From: JBOCEF01 sp047610385
GTDB lineage: Bacteria > Pseudomonadota > Alphaproteobacteria > Rhodobacterales > Rhodobacteraceae
DNA length: 64,000 bases
NCBI GenBank assembly: GCA_047610385.1
Contig: JBLGAC010000014.1
Location: 20,315-84,314 of the forward strand
Direction: 5' to 3'
Position numbers and translations under genes: made by a program. A model generated the notes under the pieces. It saw only the letters and a program-made list of their open reading frames with translations, had not been told where the DNA came from and did not search any database. This document shows positions 26,597 to 35,236 of the stretch, in pieces (within the stretch, counting starts at the first letter, position 1; each line of letters opens with the position of its first letter).

Positions 26597-27966
26597 CAGA
26601 ACACTTTGCCGGGGTTCAGAATGCCTGCGGGGTCCAGCGCCGCCTTCACCCGCCGCATCAGCGCGATTTCCTCGGGCGATCTGGCCAGCGGCAGAAATTC
26701 CTTTTTCAGCGTGCCGATGCCGTGTTCAGCGGACACCGTGCCGCCAAATTCACCCACCAGCCCATAAACGATGGTGCAGATCGCATGTTTGGGCTGGGTG
26801 TCGGCGCCCGCAACCTTGGCGGTGATGTGCATATTGCCGTCGCCGATATGGCCGTAGAACAGCCCATGGGCCCCGATTTCCGCCAAGGCAGCACGGCAGG
26901 CCACGGCGAATTCGTCCATGCGCGCCTGCGCCAGCCCGATGTCAAAGGCGACATGATCCCCAAGGGTCACGCCAAATTCAGACACCGCGTCGCGCACCGC
27001 CCAGAACGATTTGATGTCGCCCAGCGATTGGGCGACGGCGGCGTCCTCAATCACGCCCGCTTCGGCCTGTGCCTCCAGCCATGCGTTGAACCGGTCCGGG
27101 TCGGTGGCGGCGTCGGTCCCCTGCGCTTCGACCAGCGCATAGATGCCGTGGCCTTGGGGCAGCGGCATGCGCAGCCCCGGCGTGGTGGCGATCAGTTCCC
27201 AGTAATCGGGCCACATGACTTCGAACGCCGACAGCATCGGCCCCAGCCCCTTGCGCGCAGCCGTCAGCAACCGCAGCAGATCGCCGTAAGATTTCAACGC
27301 GCAGACCGCCGCCATGGTTGAGGCAGGCTTTGGCACCAGCTTCAGCACTGCGCGGGTGATGACGCCAAGCGTGCCCTCAGCCCCGATGAACAGGTGTTTG
27401 AGGTCATACCCGGCGTTGTTCTTGATCATTTTATTGAGCGAGGTGACCACCGTCCCGTCGGCCAGCACAACCTCAAGCCCCAGCACCATGTCGCGGGTCA
27501 TGCCATAGCGGATCACCCGGTTGCCGCCCGCATTGGTGCCGATATTACCGCCAATGGCGCAGGACCCGCGCGCGCCCAGATCCAGCGGGATCATCAACCC
27601 CGCATCGGACGCCGCCTTCTGGATAACCTCCAAAGGCGTGCCCGCGCGCACGGTCATGGTCATGGCGTCGGGATCGATTTCCTCAATGCCCGTCATCCGT
27701 TCAAGCGACAGCGCCACGCCGCCCGCAACCGGCGTGGCGGCGCCCGCAAGGCCGGTCATCCCACCCTGCGGCGTGACCGGCACGCCGTGGGCCGCGCAGA
27801 TGCGCATGGCCGCGGCAACGCCCGCCGCATCGTGCGGCCGGATCACCGCCAGCGGGATGACGGCGGGTGCGCCGGACCAGTCTTCGATGTTGCGCGGCGG
27901 GATGTCGGCGCCGGTGGCCACGTCGCCGGGAAGGGCGGCGGTCAGCGCATCCAGAAAGGCGGTCAC
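26596..27966 (-). CDS. FAD-linked oxidase, GlcD/D-lactate dehydrogenase-like
   Basis: The 456-residue flavoprotein has the FAD-binding PP-loop region (VPVTPQGGMTGLAGA), GGNIGTNAGGNRVIRYGMTRD and GAEGTLGVITRA, and a C-terminal FAD-linked oxidase domain with FYGHIGDGNMHI and SAEHGIGTLKKEF. This is the VAO/GlcD family, which oxidises glycolate, D-lactate or D-2-hydroxyglutarate. The start codon is GTG, 4 nt after the preceding stop. In this operon it could oxidise glycolate released from a pentonate, giving glyoxylate (inference). Separate GlcE and GlcF subunits are absent, so it may use another electron acceptor. Confidence 0.85.
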   Translation of the reverse strand: MTAFLDALTAALPGDVATGADIPPRNIEDWSGAPAVIPLAVIRPHDAAGVAAAMRICAAHGVPVTPQGGMTGLAGAATPVAGGVALSLERMTGIEEIDPDAMTMTVRAGTPLEVIQKAASDAGLMIPLDLGARGSCAIGGNIGTNAGGNRVIRYGMTRDMVLGLEVVLADGTVVTSLNKMIKNNAGYDLKHLFIGAEGTLGVITRAVLKLVPKPASTMAAVCALKSYGDLLRLLTAARKGLGPMLSAFEVMWPDYWELIATTPGLRMPLPQGHGIYALVEAQGTDAATDPDRFNAWLEAQAEAGVIEDAAVAQSLGDIKSFWAVRDAVSEFGVTLGDHVAFDIGLAQARMDEFAVACRAALAEIGAHGLFYGHIGDGNMHITAKVAGADTQPKHAICTIVYGLVGEFGGTVSAEHGIGTLKKEFLPLARSPEEIALMRRVKAALDPAGILNPGKVF

Positions 27967-27970
27967 GATG

Positions 27971-28936
27971 TCAGCCCTTCGCCAGATGCGCGCATTCGGG
28001 GACTGCAGAGGTCACCGTGCCGTCGCTGAAGAACCGGTGCAGGTTTTCCGTCACCAGATCACCCATCGCCTGACGGGTTTCCACGGTGGCCGATCCGACA
28101 TGCGGAAGCAGCACCACGTTGTCCATCGTGAACAGCGCCTCAGGCACTTTGGGTTCGTGTTCGAACACATCAAGACCCGCGCCGCCCAGACGCCCGTCCT
28201 GCAATGCGCTGACCATCGCGGCCTCGTCGACCACCGACCCGCGCGCGACGTTGATCAGCGTGCCGTCAGGACCAAGCGCGTCAATCACCGCGCGGTTCAC
28301 CAGCTTGTCGGTCGCCGGGCCACCGGGGGTGATGACGATCAGATGATCGACCGCGGCGGCCATATCGGTCAGGTCGGCGAAATACTGCCATTTCACCGGC
28401 TTTTCGGTGCGTGAGTGATAACAGATCTCGCACCCGAACGCGGCCTCCAGCTTGTGCGCGATGGTTTGCCCGATCCGGCCCAGCCCGAGGATGCCAACTT
28501 TTTTACCCGCGATCGACCGGGTCAGTGGTGCAGAGCCAAAGCCGGTCCATCTGCCCGCGCGCACATAGGCATCGTCGCGCACCAGACACCGGGTCACCGC
28601 CAGCAGCAGCAGAACGGCGGTGTTGGCCACGTCGTCGTTCAGCACGTTGGGGGTATGGGTCACCACGATCCCGCGCGCCGCCGCGGCAGGCGCGTCCACC
28701 GCATCATACCCGACCCCGTAGCCCGAGATGATCTTGAGGTTGGGCAAAGCTGCCATAATCTCAGGCTTCACGCCGTCATGGCCGTTGGTGGCGACAGCCT
28801 CAATCGCGGCGCCATGGTCTGCAAGGAAGCCGGGCAGATCCGCGATCTCAGAGGTTTTGTGGATCTTGTCGAAATCGGCGGCCATGGCGGCCAACATGCG
28901 CGGCGTGGCGCCGCCGATCAGCAGAAGTTCGGTCAT
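27971..28936 (-). CDS. D-isomer-specific 2-hydroxyacid dehydrogenase
   Basis: This 321-residue enzyme has the NAD-binding motif GILGLGRIGQTIAHKLEA, the substrate-side SGYGVGYDAVD, INVARGSVVDEAA with the catalytic Arg, and LLPHVGSATVETR with the catalytic His. It resembles glyoxylate/hydroxypyruvate reductases of the GhrB type. ATG 28936 is used in place of an ATG five codons upstream because it fits the family start (TELLLIGG). It lies 11 nt after the SDR gene. It may reduce glyoxylate or hydroxypyruvate produced in this operon. Confidence 0.85.
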   Translation of the reverse strand: MTELLLIGGATPRMLAAMAADFDKIHKTSEIADLPGFLADHGAAIEAVATNGHDGVKPEIMAALPNLKIISGYGVGYDAVDAPAAAARGIVVTHTPNVLNDDVANTAVLLLLAVTRCLVRDDAYVRAGRWTGFGSAPLTRSIAGKKVGILGLGRIGQTIAHKLEAAFGCEICYHSRTEKPVKWQYFADLTDMAAAVDHLIVITPGGPATDKLVNRAVIDALGPDGTLINVARGSVVDEAAMVSALQDGRLGGAGLDVFEHEPKVPEALFTMDNVVLLPHVGSATVETRQAMGDLVTENLHRFFSDGTVTSAVPECAHLAKG

Positions 28937-28947
28937 GGTGTGGTCCT

Positions 28948-29688
28948 TCAATACGTCGCCCGACCGCCCGAGATGTCAAACACCCCGCCGGTGGTGAAGC
29001 TGTTTTCGCGGCTCGCGAGCCAGGTGATCATCGAGGCGATTTCCTCCACCTCCACAAACCGGCCACGGGGGATCTTGGACAGCATGAATTGCACAAATTC
29101 AGGCTTCATCTGGTCGAAAATCCTGGTGCGGGCGGCGGCGGGGGTCACGCAGTTGACCGCGATGTCCATGCCCGCCAGTTCCTTGCCCAGCGATTTGGTG
29201 AACCCGATCACGCCCGCCTTGGATGTGGAATAGGCTGAGGCGTTGGGGTTGCCCTCTTTGCCCGCCACCGACGCGACGTTGACAATGCGGCCATAGCCGT
29301 TGGCCTTCAGGTGCGGGACCACGGCCTTGTTGGTGTAGAACGTGCCGTTAAGGTTCAGATCAATGATCCGGGCCCATTCATCCACCGGATAATCTTCGAC
29401 CGGCGCATTAAGCCCCGCAATCCCGGCCGAATTGATCAAGATTGACAGCTTGCCCATATCGGCAGCCGCCTGATCGGCGGCGGCCTGCACCGCCGGCCAG
29501 TCGGTGATGTCGACGACAACGCCATCGCACCCCAGATCAGACGAGGCCGCGGCAAGCGCGCCCTCGTCAATATCCCAAAGCCTGACCCGCGCGCCGGAGG
29601 CGACCAGCCGCCGCGCCGTGGCCAGACCGATGCCCTGCGCGCCGCCAGTGACGACGGCCGCTTCTCCGCTCAGATCATAGCTGTGCAT
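28948..29688 (-). CDS. SDR oxidoreductase, candidate 2-keto-3-deoxy-acid 4-dehydrogenase
   Basis: The 246-residue classical SDR has TGGAQGIGLATARRL, ILINSAGIAG, NVASVAGKEGNPNASAYSTSK with the YxxxK pair, and a final GGVFDISGGRATY. It sits between the FAH-type hydrolase and a 2-hydroxyacid dehydrogenase, sharing its ATG with the hydrolase stop (TGATG). In non-phosphorylative pentonate and L-fuconate pathways an SDR oxidises the C4 hydroxyl of the 2-keto-3-deoxy acid just before the FAH hydrolase acts. This position makes it a good candidate for that step. A second candidate lies at 32396-33139. Confidence 0.8.
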   Translation of the reverse strand: MHSYDLSGEAAVVTGGAQGIGLATARRLVASGARVRLWDIDEGALAAASSDLGCDGVVVDITDWPAVQAAADQAAADMGKLSILINSAGIAGLNAPVEDYPVDEWARIIDLNLNGTFYTNKAVVPHLKANGYGRIVNVASVAGKEGNPNASAYSTSKAGVIGFTKSLGKELAGMDIAVNCVTPAAARTRIFDQMKPEFVQFMLSKIPRGRFVEVEEIASMITWLASRENSFTTGGVFDISGGRATY

Positions 29689-30536
29689 CAGGCATCCGCC
29701 TTTACGGTCTGGCGCTGGGTGCCCAGCTTGTCGATGCCAAGGGTCATGACATCGCCTGCTTTGAGGTAAACCGGCGCAGGCTTCATGCCCATCCCAACGC
29801 CGGGAGGGGTGCCGGTTGAGATCACATCACCGGGGTGCAGCGTGAACAGCGTGGACAGATGCGCGATCACCTGCGCCACGGTGAAGATCTGCGTCGACGT
29901 ATTCCCAGTCTGCATCCGCGCGCCATTGACGTCGAGCCACATGCCTAGGGTCTGCGGATCGCCGACCTCATCACGCGTCACCATCCACGGGCCGGTGGGG
30001 CCAAACGTGTCGCACGATTTTCCCTTGGTCCAGTTGCCGCTCAGCTGGGTCTGGAAATGACGCTCAGACACGTCATTGAGCAGGCAATACCCGGCGACGT
30101 AATCCAGCGCGTCAGCTTCGGTCACATATTTGGCGGCCTTGCCGATGACCACGCCCAGCTCAACCTCCCAATCGGTGCTCTCAGACCCGCGGGGCATCAC
30201 CACGTCGTCATTGGGGCCGACGATGGCGCTGTTGGCCTTCATGAACAGGATCGGATGGGCCGGGATCGGCAGGCCCGATTCTGCGGCATGGTCTGCATAG
30301 TTCAGGCCGATGCACATGAATTTGCCAATCGCCCCGACGCAGGGGCCAAAGCGCACATCGCCGTCGATTTTCGGCAGGGTTGCGGGGTCAAGCGCGGCAA
30401 TGGCGGCCAGCCCTTCGTCGCCCAAGGACGATCCGTCAATGTCGGTCACATGGGCCGACAGGTCGCGCAGATCGCCCTGCGCATCGATCAGGCCGGGAAG
30501 TTCGGCGCCCGGGGCGCCATAACGAACGAGTTTCAT
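29688..30536 (-). CDS. FAH-family 2,4-diketo-3-deoxy acid hydrolase
   Basis: The 282-residue protein has the fumarylacetoacetase fold: IGKFMCIGLNYADHAAESG, ILFMKANSAIVGPNDDV, DWEVELGVVIGK with the metal-binding Glu pair, SERHFQTQ, KSCDTFGPTGPW and TGTPPGVGMGMKP. It closely fits the sub-branch that cleaves 2,4-diketo-3-deoxy-L-fuconate to pyruvate and lactate, or 5-hydroxy-2,4-dioxopentanoate to pyruvate and glycolate. Members are often misnamed ureidoglycolate lyase. It follows the XylD-like dehydratase by 14 nt, and AAGGA precedes its ATG. Confidence 0.85.
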   Translation of the reverse strand: MKLVRYGAPGAELPGLIDAQGDLRDLSAHVTDIDGSSLGDEGLAAIAALDPATLPKIDGDVRFGPCVGAIGKFMCIGLNYADHAAESGLPIPAHPILFMKANSAIVGPNDDVVMPRGSESTDWEVELGVVIGKAAKYVTEADALDYVAGYCLLNDVSERHFQTQLSGNWTKGKSCDTFGPTGPWMVTRDEVGDPQTLGMWLDVNGARMQTGNTSTQIFTVAQVIAHLSTLFTLHPGDVISTGTPPGVGMGMKPAPVYLKAGDVMTLGIDKLGTQRQTVKADA

Positions 30537-30550
30537 TTGCGTGGTCCTTG

Positions 30551-32347
30551 TCAGTGATTGTTGCGCGGCGTGGCCGTGCGGCCAATGGCGCGGTAAGACG
30601 GCGCATCTTTCAAGGTCATGCCCTCAGCAAAGGGCTGCACCTTTTCGCGGAAATACTGCTGCCACGGCGACTGGCTGGCAGGCATCGCAAACCCGCCCGC
30701 AGCCGCCAGTGCGGCGCGCCGCGCAACGATCTCAGTGTCATCCACCAGCATGTCCACCGTGCCTTTGCGCAGATCAATCCGCACCTTGTCGCCGGTCTGG
30801 ATGATCGCCAACCCACCGCCATCGGCGGCCTCAGGCGAGGCATTCAGGATCGAAGGGCTGCCCGAGGTGCCAGACTGTCGCCCATCGCCGATGCAGGGCA
30901 GCGCGCCGATCCCCTGTTTCAGCAGATACGCAGGGGGCCGCATGTTCACCACCTCTGCCCCGCCGGGATAGCCGATCGGTCCGGCACCGCGCATGAACAG
31001 GATGCAGTTGGCGTCGATGCCAAGGGCCTCATCATCAATGCGGTGGTGGAAATCTTCGGGCCCGTCAAACACGATGGCCCGGCCAACAAACGCCTCGGGA
31101 TCGTCGGGGTTGGACAGATACCGCGCACGGAAGTCCTCACCGATCACCGAGGTTTTCATGATCGCGCTGTCGAACAGGTTGCCCTTCAGGTTGATGAACC
31201 CGGCCTCGGCCTTCATCGCACGGCCAATCGGGCGGATGACATCTTCGTTGATGATCTCACGCCCCTCACAGTTCGCCCCGATTGAGGCACCGTTCACCGT
31301 GATCGCATCTGGATACGGCAGCAGGTTGGCGCGCATCAGTTCGGCCACCACAGCAGGCACGCCGCCAGCGCGGTGGTAATCTTCGGCCAGGTATTCGCCA
31401 GCGGGCTGAAGGTTGACCAGCAGCGGCGTTTTGTGACCGACCGCCTGCCAGTCATCATTGTCCAGATCGACACCCAGATGCCGCGCGATGGCGTTCAGGT
31501 GGATCGGCGCGTTGGTGGACCCGCCAATGGCTGAATTGACGACGATGGCGTTCTCAAACGCCTCCCGCGTCATGATTTTGGACGGGTACAGGTCTTCGTG
31601 GACCATGTCGACGATGCGCAGGCCGGTGCGATACGCCATCTGGCCACGCTCCGCATAAGGCGCGGGAATGGCGGCGGACCCGGGCAGCTGCATGCCCAAG
31701 GCCTCGGCGAGGCTGTTCATGGTGCTGGCCGTGCCCATGGTGTTGCAATAGCCGACGGACGGAGCGCTGGATGTCACCAGCTCAATAAAGCCCGCAGCGT
31801 CGATTTCCCCCTTGGCCAGCATTTCGCGCGCCGTCCACACGATGGTGCCCGACCCGGAGCGCTTGCCGCGGAACCAGCCGTTCAGCATCGGACCCACCGA
31901 CAGCGCAATGGCAGGGATATCCACCGTCGCGGCGGCCATCAGCAAAGCAGGCGTGGTCTTGTCGCAGCCGATGTTCAGCACGACGCCATCCATCGGATAG
32001 CCGAATAGCGATTCCACCAGCGACAGATACGCCAGATTGCGGTCCAGCATTGCTGTCGGCCGCTTGCCGGTTTCCTGGATCGGGTGAACCGGGAATTCCA
32101 GCGGAATGCCCCCCGCCGCCTGAATGCCGTCGCGCACGCGCTTGGTCAGTTCAATATGGTGGCGGTTGCAGGGCGACAGGTCGCTGCCAGTCTGGGCGAT
32201 GCCGATGATCGGCTTGCCAGACTGCAATTCATCGCGCGTCAGGCCGTAGTTCAGATACCGCTCCAGATACAGTGCGGTCATTTCGGGGTCGAGCGGGTTG
32301 TCGAACCACAGGCGGGAGCGGAGGTCTTCGGGCTTTTTGCGGGTCAT
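30551..32347 (-). CDS. xylD: IlvD/Edd-family sugar-acid dehydratase, XylD-like
   Basis: The 598-residue product fits Caulobacter xylonate dehydratase along its length: RSRLWFDNP, MTALYLERYLNYG, SGKPIIGIAQTGSDLSPCN (first cluster Cys), GCDKTTPALLMAA, GYCNTMGTASTMNSLAEALG, NAAIGGSTN-like NSAIGGSTNAPIHL and the final RNNH. It is an iron-sulfur dehydratase converting an aldonate to the 2-keto-3-deoxy acid. D-xylonate is the best guess; L-arabinonate, D-fuconate or L-fuconate are possible in this branch. It is separated from the upstream SDR by a terminator, so it may start a separate transcription unit leading to FAH, SDR, dehydrogenase, oxidase and kinase. Confidence 0.85.
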   Translation of the reverse strand: MTRKKPEDLRSRLWFDNPLDPEMTALYLERYLNYGLTRDELQSGKPIIGIAQTGSDLSPCNRHHIELTKRVRDGIQAAGGIPLEFPVHPIQETGKRPTAMLDRNLAYLSLVESLFGYPMDGVVLNIGCDKTTPALLMAAATVDIPAIALSVGPMLNGWFRGKRSGSGTIVWTAREMLAKGEIDAAGFIELVTSSAPSVGYCNTMGTASTMNSLAEALGMQLPGSAAIPAPYAERGQMAYRTGLRIVDMVHEDLYPSKIMTREAFENAIVVNSAIGGSTNAPIHLNAIARHLGVDLDNDDWQAVGHKTPLLVNLQPAGEYLAEDYHRAGGVPAVVAELMRANLLPYPDAITVNGASIGANCEGREIINEDVIRPIGRAMKAEAGFINLKGNLFDSAIMKTSVIGEDFRARYLSNPDDPEAFVGRAIVFDGPEDFHHRIDDEALGIDANCILFMRGAGPIGYPGGAEVVNMRPPAYLLKQGIGALPCIGDGRQSGTSGSPSILNASPEAADGGGLAIIQTGDKVRIDLRKGTVDMLVDDTEIVARRAALAAAGGFAMPASQSPWQQYFREKVQPFAEGMTLKDAPSYRAIGRTATPRNNH

Positions 32348-32368
32348 GGCGAAGGGTGTCCTGAAATG

Positions 32369-32394
32369 AAAAGGGGCCGGGGCGCAAAGGCCCC
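32369..32394 (-). terminator. Terminator upstream of xylD-like gene
   Basis: On the minus strand GGGGCC and GGCCCC pair and are followed by TTTTC. It lies just past the SDR stop codon and would reduce readthrough into the dehydratase gene. Confidence 0.6.
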
Positions 32395-32395
32395 C

Positions 32396-33139
32396 TCAGC
32401 CCGACCAGCCGCCATCGATCACATGGGGCTGCCCGGTGGTGAACGCGCTTTCGTCCGACGACAGATACACCGCCAGCGCGGCAATTTCTTCGGCTGTGCC
32501 GATGCGGCCCATGGGCTGGCGGGCAACAAAATCTTTCATCGCTTTTTCATAGTCGCCGGTTGCGCGCAGGCGGTCATGCAAAGACGGGCTTTCGACGGTG
32601 CCGGGGCAGATGCAGTTGCAGCGCACGCCGCTGGTGATGTGATCGCGCGCCACCGATTTGGTCAGCCCGATGACGGCGGCCTTGGTGGTGCCATACACGA
32701 ACCGGTTCGGCGCCCCGATGATCGACGAACAGGCGGACGACATGTTCACGATGCTGCCGGTGCCCCGTTCCAACATCCCCGGCAACGCAGCGCGGATGGT
32801 GCGGAACATTGACCGCACGTTCAGATCAAACGCGAAATCCCAATCATCGTCGGAACAATCGAGCACGCTGCCCGAATGCACAAAGCCCGCACAGTTGAAC
32901 AGGATGTCGGCCTTGGCACCCCCGACGATTTCCGCCACCGCGGCGTCGTCGCGCACATCCAGCCGGGTGGTGGTCAGGTTCGCAATCCCCAGCCCCGCCA
33001 GTTCGGCCAGCGCCGCCTCGTTCACGTCGGTGGCGATGACATGCGCGCCCTCAGCGGCCATCGCGATTGCGGTCGCCCGCCCGATGCCCTGCCCTGCCGC
33101 GGTGCACAGCGCCCGTTTGCCTTGAAGCCTGCCGGCCAT
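32396..33139 (-). CDS. SDR, 2-keto-3-deoxy-L-fuconate dehydrogenase-like
   Basis: This 247-residue SDR begins LQGKRALCTAAGQGIGRATA and contains FNCAGFVHSGSVLDCSDDDW, DFAFDLNVRSMFRTIRA, YGTTKAAVIGLTKSVA, CICPGTVESPSLHDRL and HVIDGGWSG. These match 2-keto-3-deoxy-L-fuconate 4-dehydrogenase and the related BDH2 group closely. The start at 33139 removes a 15-residue extension. It probably supplies the C4 oxidation before the FAH hydrolase, so this array has two SDRs for similar steps, perhaps for different stereoisomers. It lies downstream of the idnD-like gene. Confidence 0.85.
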   Translation of the reverse strand: MAGRLQGKRALCTAAGQGIGRATAIAMAAEGAHVIATDVNEAALAELAGLGIANLTTTRLDVRDDAAVAEIVGGAKADILFNCAGFVHSGSVLDCSDDDWDFAFDLNVRSMFRTIRAALPGMLERGTGSIVNMSSACSSIIGAPNRFVYGTTKAAVIGLTKSVARDHITSGVRCNCICPGTVESPSLHDRLRATGDYEKAMKDFVARQPMGRIGTAEEIAALAVYLSSDESAFTTGQPHVIDGGWSG

Positions 33140-33200
33140 GGTCGTCTCTCCCTTGATCACCGCTTCGTGCGGCGCTTTTCGCAACGTTTTATGGGCCCGC

Positions 33201-34232
33201 TCAGAAAGTGATCTGCACCTTCATCGCGGTTGATTTGTCCAATGCCATGTCGAAGGCGGCGCCCGCATCCTCCAGCCCAAAACGGTGGGACAGCAGCGGC
33301 ATGGGGTCTATTTCACCGCGGTCGATCATCTGCACCGCATGGGCGAATTCATGGTGAAACCGGAACGAACCGCGCATCTCAATTTCTTTGGACACCAGCA
33401 GATTGACCGGGAATGACGCCTCGCCGCCAAGGCCCAGCTGCACCAGAACCGCGCCGGGGCGCAGCACCTCTAGCCCCGCGCCGACCGCTTGCGGGGCGCC
33501 GGAGCATTCGAACATCGCATCGAACGTGCCTTTGTTTGCGCCATAGGCGGACAGGGTGCCCGGATCACCCACCATGTTGATCACCTGATCCGCGCCGATA
33601 TCGCTGGCGCGCGCCAAGGCCGCCGCCGCCACGTCGGTGGCCACGATCTTTGCCGCCCCCGCGCGTTTCAGCGCAAGGATCGCCAGCGCGCCGATCGGGC
33701 CGCAGCCCGTCACCAGCACCTGTGCGCCCATCATATCGCCCGCCCGCTTCAGCGCGTGCAGCACCACGGCCAGCGGTTCGGCAAAGGCCCCTGCCTCAGC
33801 GCCCCTATGGCGCAGGACGTGGCATTGGGATGCATCCGCGACCAGCATCTGCCGGAACGCGCCCTGAATGTGCGGCATCGGCATGGCAGAGCCATAGAAC
33901 CGCATATGCGCGCAATGGTTGGGGCGCCCTGCGAGGCACTGCGAACAGGCCCCGCAGGGGCGGGAGGGAGAGACCGCCACGACATCGCCGGGCATGAGGC
34001 CCGTCACATCCGGCGACACGGCGGTGATCTCTCCCGCCACCTCGTGCCCAAGGATCATCGGTTCGCGCACGCGCACGGCGCCGAATCCTCCGTGGGAATA
34101 GTAATGCAGGTCAGACCCGCAGATGCCGCCCGCCTTGATGGCGATGCTGACCTGACCGGGGCCGATGGCCTGCGCCGCGCAATCCTCAACGCGCAGATCG
34201 CGCGCGCCGTGGATGACGATGGCGCGGGTCAC
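33201..34232 (-). CDS. idnD: L-idonate 5-dehydrogenase
   Basis: The 343-residue zinc-dependent medium-chain dehydrogenase starts RAIVIHGARDLRVED and has GGICGSDLHYYSHGG (catalytic zinc Cys), ILGHEVAGEI, the structural zinc loop CGACSQCLAGRPNHC and VTGCGPIGALAI for NAD. This pattern is characteristic of IdnD, which oxidises L-idonate to 5-keto-D-gluconate. The partner IdnO and gluconokinase lie upstream in the same strand. Its start overlaps the stop of the DenD-like gene by ATGA. Confidence 0.85.
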   Translation of the reverse strand: MTRAIVIHGARDLRVEDCAAQAIGPGQVSIAIKAGGICGSDLHYYSHGGFGAVRVREPMILGHEVAGEITAVSPDVTGLMPGDVVAVSPSRPCGACSQCLAGRPNHCAHMRFYGSAMPMPHIQGAFRQMLVADASQCHVLRHRGAEAGAFAEPLAVVLHALKRAGDMMGAQVLVTGCGPIGALAILALKRAGAAKIVATDVAAAALARASDIGADQVINMVGDPGTLSAYGANKGTFDAMFECSGAPQAVGAGLEVLRPGAVLVQLGLGGEASFPVNLLVSKEIEMRGSFRFHHEFAHAVQMIDRGEIDPMPLLSHRFGLEDAGAAFDMALDKSTAMKVQITF

Positions 34233-35218
34233 GGGCGCACGCCTTCGAAATCATCCTCAAGGTAAATGCGGATGATGTCGTCAAAGCTGCTCTCAGCCTC
34301 AAAGCCCAAAGCGGGGGACCGTTCGGGGGCGAAATCACGCGGCCAGTTTTTGACGATGGCCATGATCGCGTCGTCCGGCACGCGGCGGATCAGCGCCACC
34401 GCGTCGCTGCCCGCCACACGGCCCAGCGCCTCAATCTGTTCGGCCACGGTGCAGGACACGCCGGGCATGTTCAGGGACCGGCGCCCGCCAAGCGCGGCCT
34501 CATCCAGATCGGCGGCATGGGTCAGGAATTTGGCGGCAGATCGCGGCGAGGCATGCCAGTGCTGCACATCATCGCTGACCGGCAAAATGGCATCAAGCCC
34601 ATTGAGCGGTTCGCGAATGATGCCGGAAAAGAACCCCGACGCCGCAGCATTCGGCTTGCCGGGCCGCACGCACACGGTCGGCAGGCGGATTGACAGCCCG
34701 TCGATGAAGCCCTTGCGCGCATAATCCGCCACCAGCATTTCGGTGATCGCCTTTTGCGCGCCATAGCTGGTCTGCGGCGCGCACAGGAAATCATCATCGA
34801 TCTGCGCAGGGAACGGCGCGCCGAACACCGCGATTGAGGACGCGAACACCAGCCGCGGGCGATAGGCGCCTTTGCTGGCCTCATTCTGCGCGCGCAGGGC
34901 TTCAAGCAGATGCCACGACCCGCGGGCGTTGATGTCCCAGCCCTTGTCAAAATTGGCCTCGGCCTCGCCGGACACGATGGCCGCGAGGTGCCAGATCACG
35001 TCGGGCTTCAGGGCGGCCAGCCGCGTGGACTGATCGGCGTCAGCAATGTTGCCGGTCAGCACGGTGGTCTTGAACGCGGCACCCGCCGGGGCCTCGCCTG
35101 CCACGATGTCGTGCAAGATCAGCTCAGTCACCGCCCCACGCGCCAGCCCATGTGTCACCAGCCGTGCAGCCAGTTTGCGCCCGAGCATTCCGGCGCCGCC
35201 GAGTATCAGAACTTTCAT
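34229..35218 (-). CDS. denD: NAD-dependent epimerase-type dehydrogenase, DenD-like
   Basis: The 329-residue extended SDR has GGAGMLGRKLAARL at the N terminus, HLAAIVSGEAEANFDKGW, FASSIAVFGAP, the YGAQK catalytic motif, RLPTVCVRPGKPNAA and SGFFSGIIREPL. These match D-erythronate dehydrogenase (DenD), which forms 2-oxo-tetronate from D-erythronate. The partner genes otnK, otnC and otnI are not in the window, so D-erythronate is not assured; a related aldonate may be used. ATG 35218 is preferred to an upstream ATG. It is not a uronate dehydrogenase, which is shorter and lacks these motifs. Confidence 0.75.
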   Translation of the reverse strand: MKVLILGGAGMLGRKLAARLVTHGLARGAVTELILHDIVAGEAPAGAAFKTTVLTGNIADADQSTRLAALKPDVIWHLAAIVSGEAEANFDKGWDINARGSWHLLEALRAQNEASKGAYRPRLVFASSIAVFGAPFPAQIDDDFLCAPQTSYGAQKAITEMLVADYARKGFIDGLSIRLPTVCVRPGKPNAAASGFFSGIIREPLNGLDAILPVSDDVQHWHASPRSAAKFLTHAADLDEAALGGRRSLNMPGVSCTVAEQIEALGRVAGSDAVALIRRVPDDAIMAIVKNWPRDFAPERSPALGFEAESSFDDIIRIYLEDDFEGVRP

Positions 35219-35236
35219 GTCGCGGTTCCTTGCCAA

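Noticed and set aside
34229..35218. Uronate dehydrogenase (udh) feeding the gli/gci/kdgD genes
   Set aside because: The protein is about 60 residues longer than Udh and carries DenD-type motifs such as RLPTVCVRPGKPNAA.
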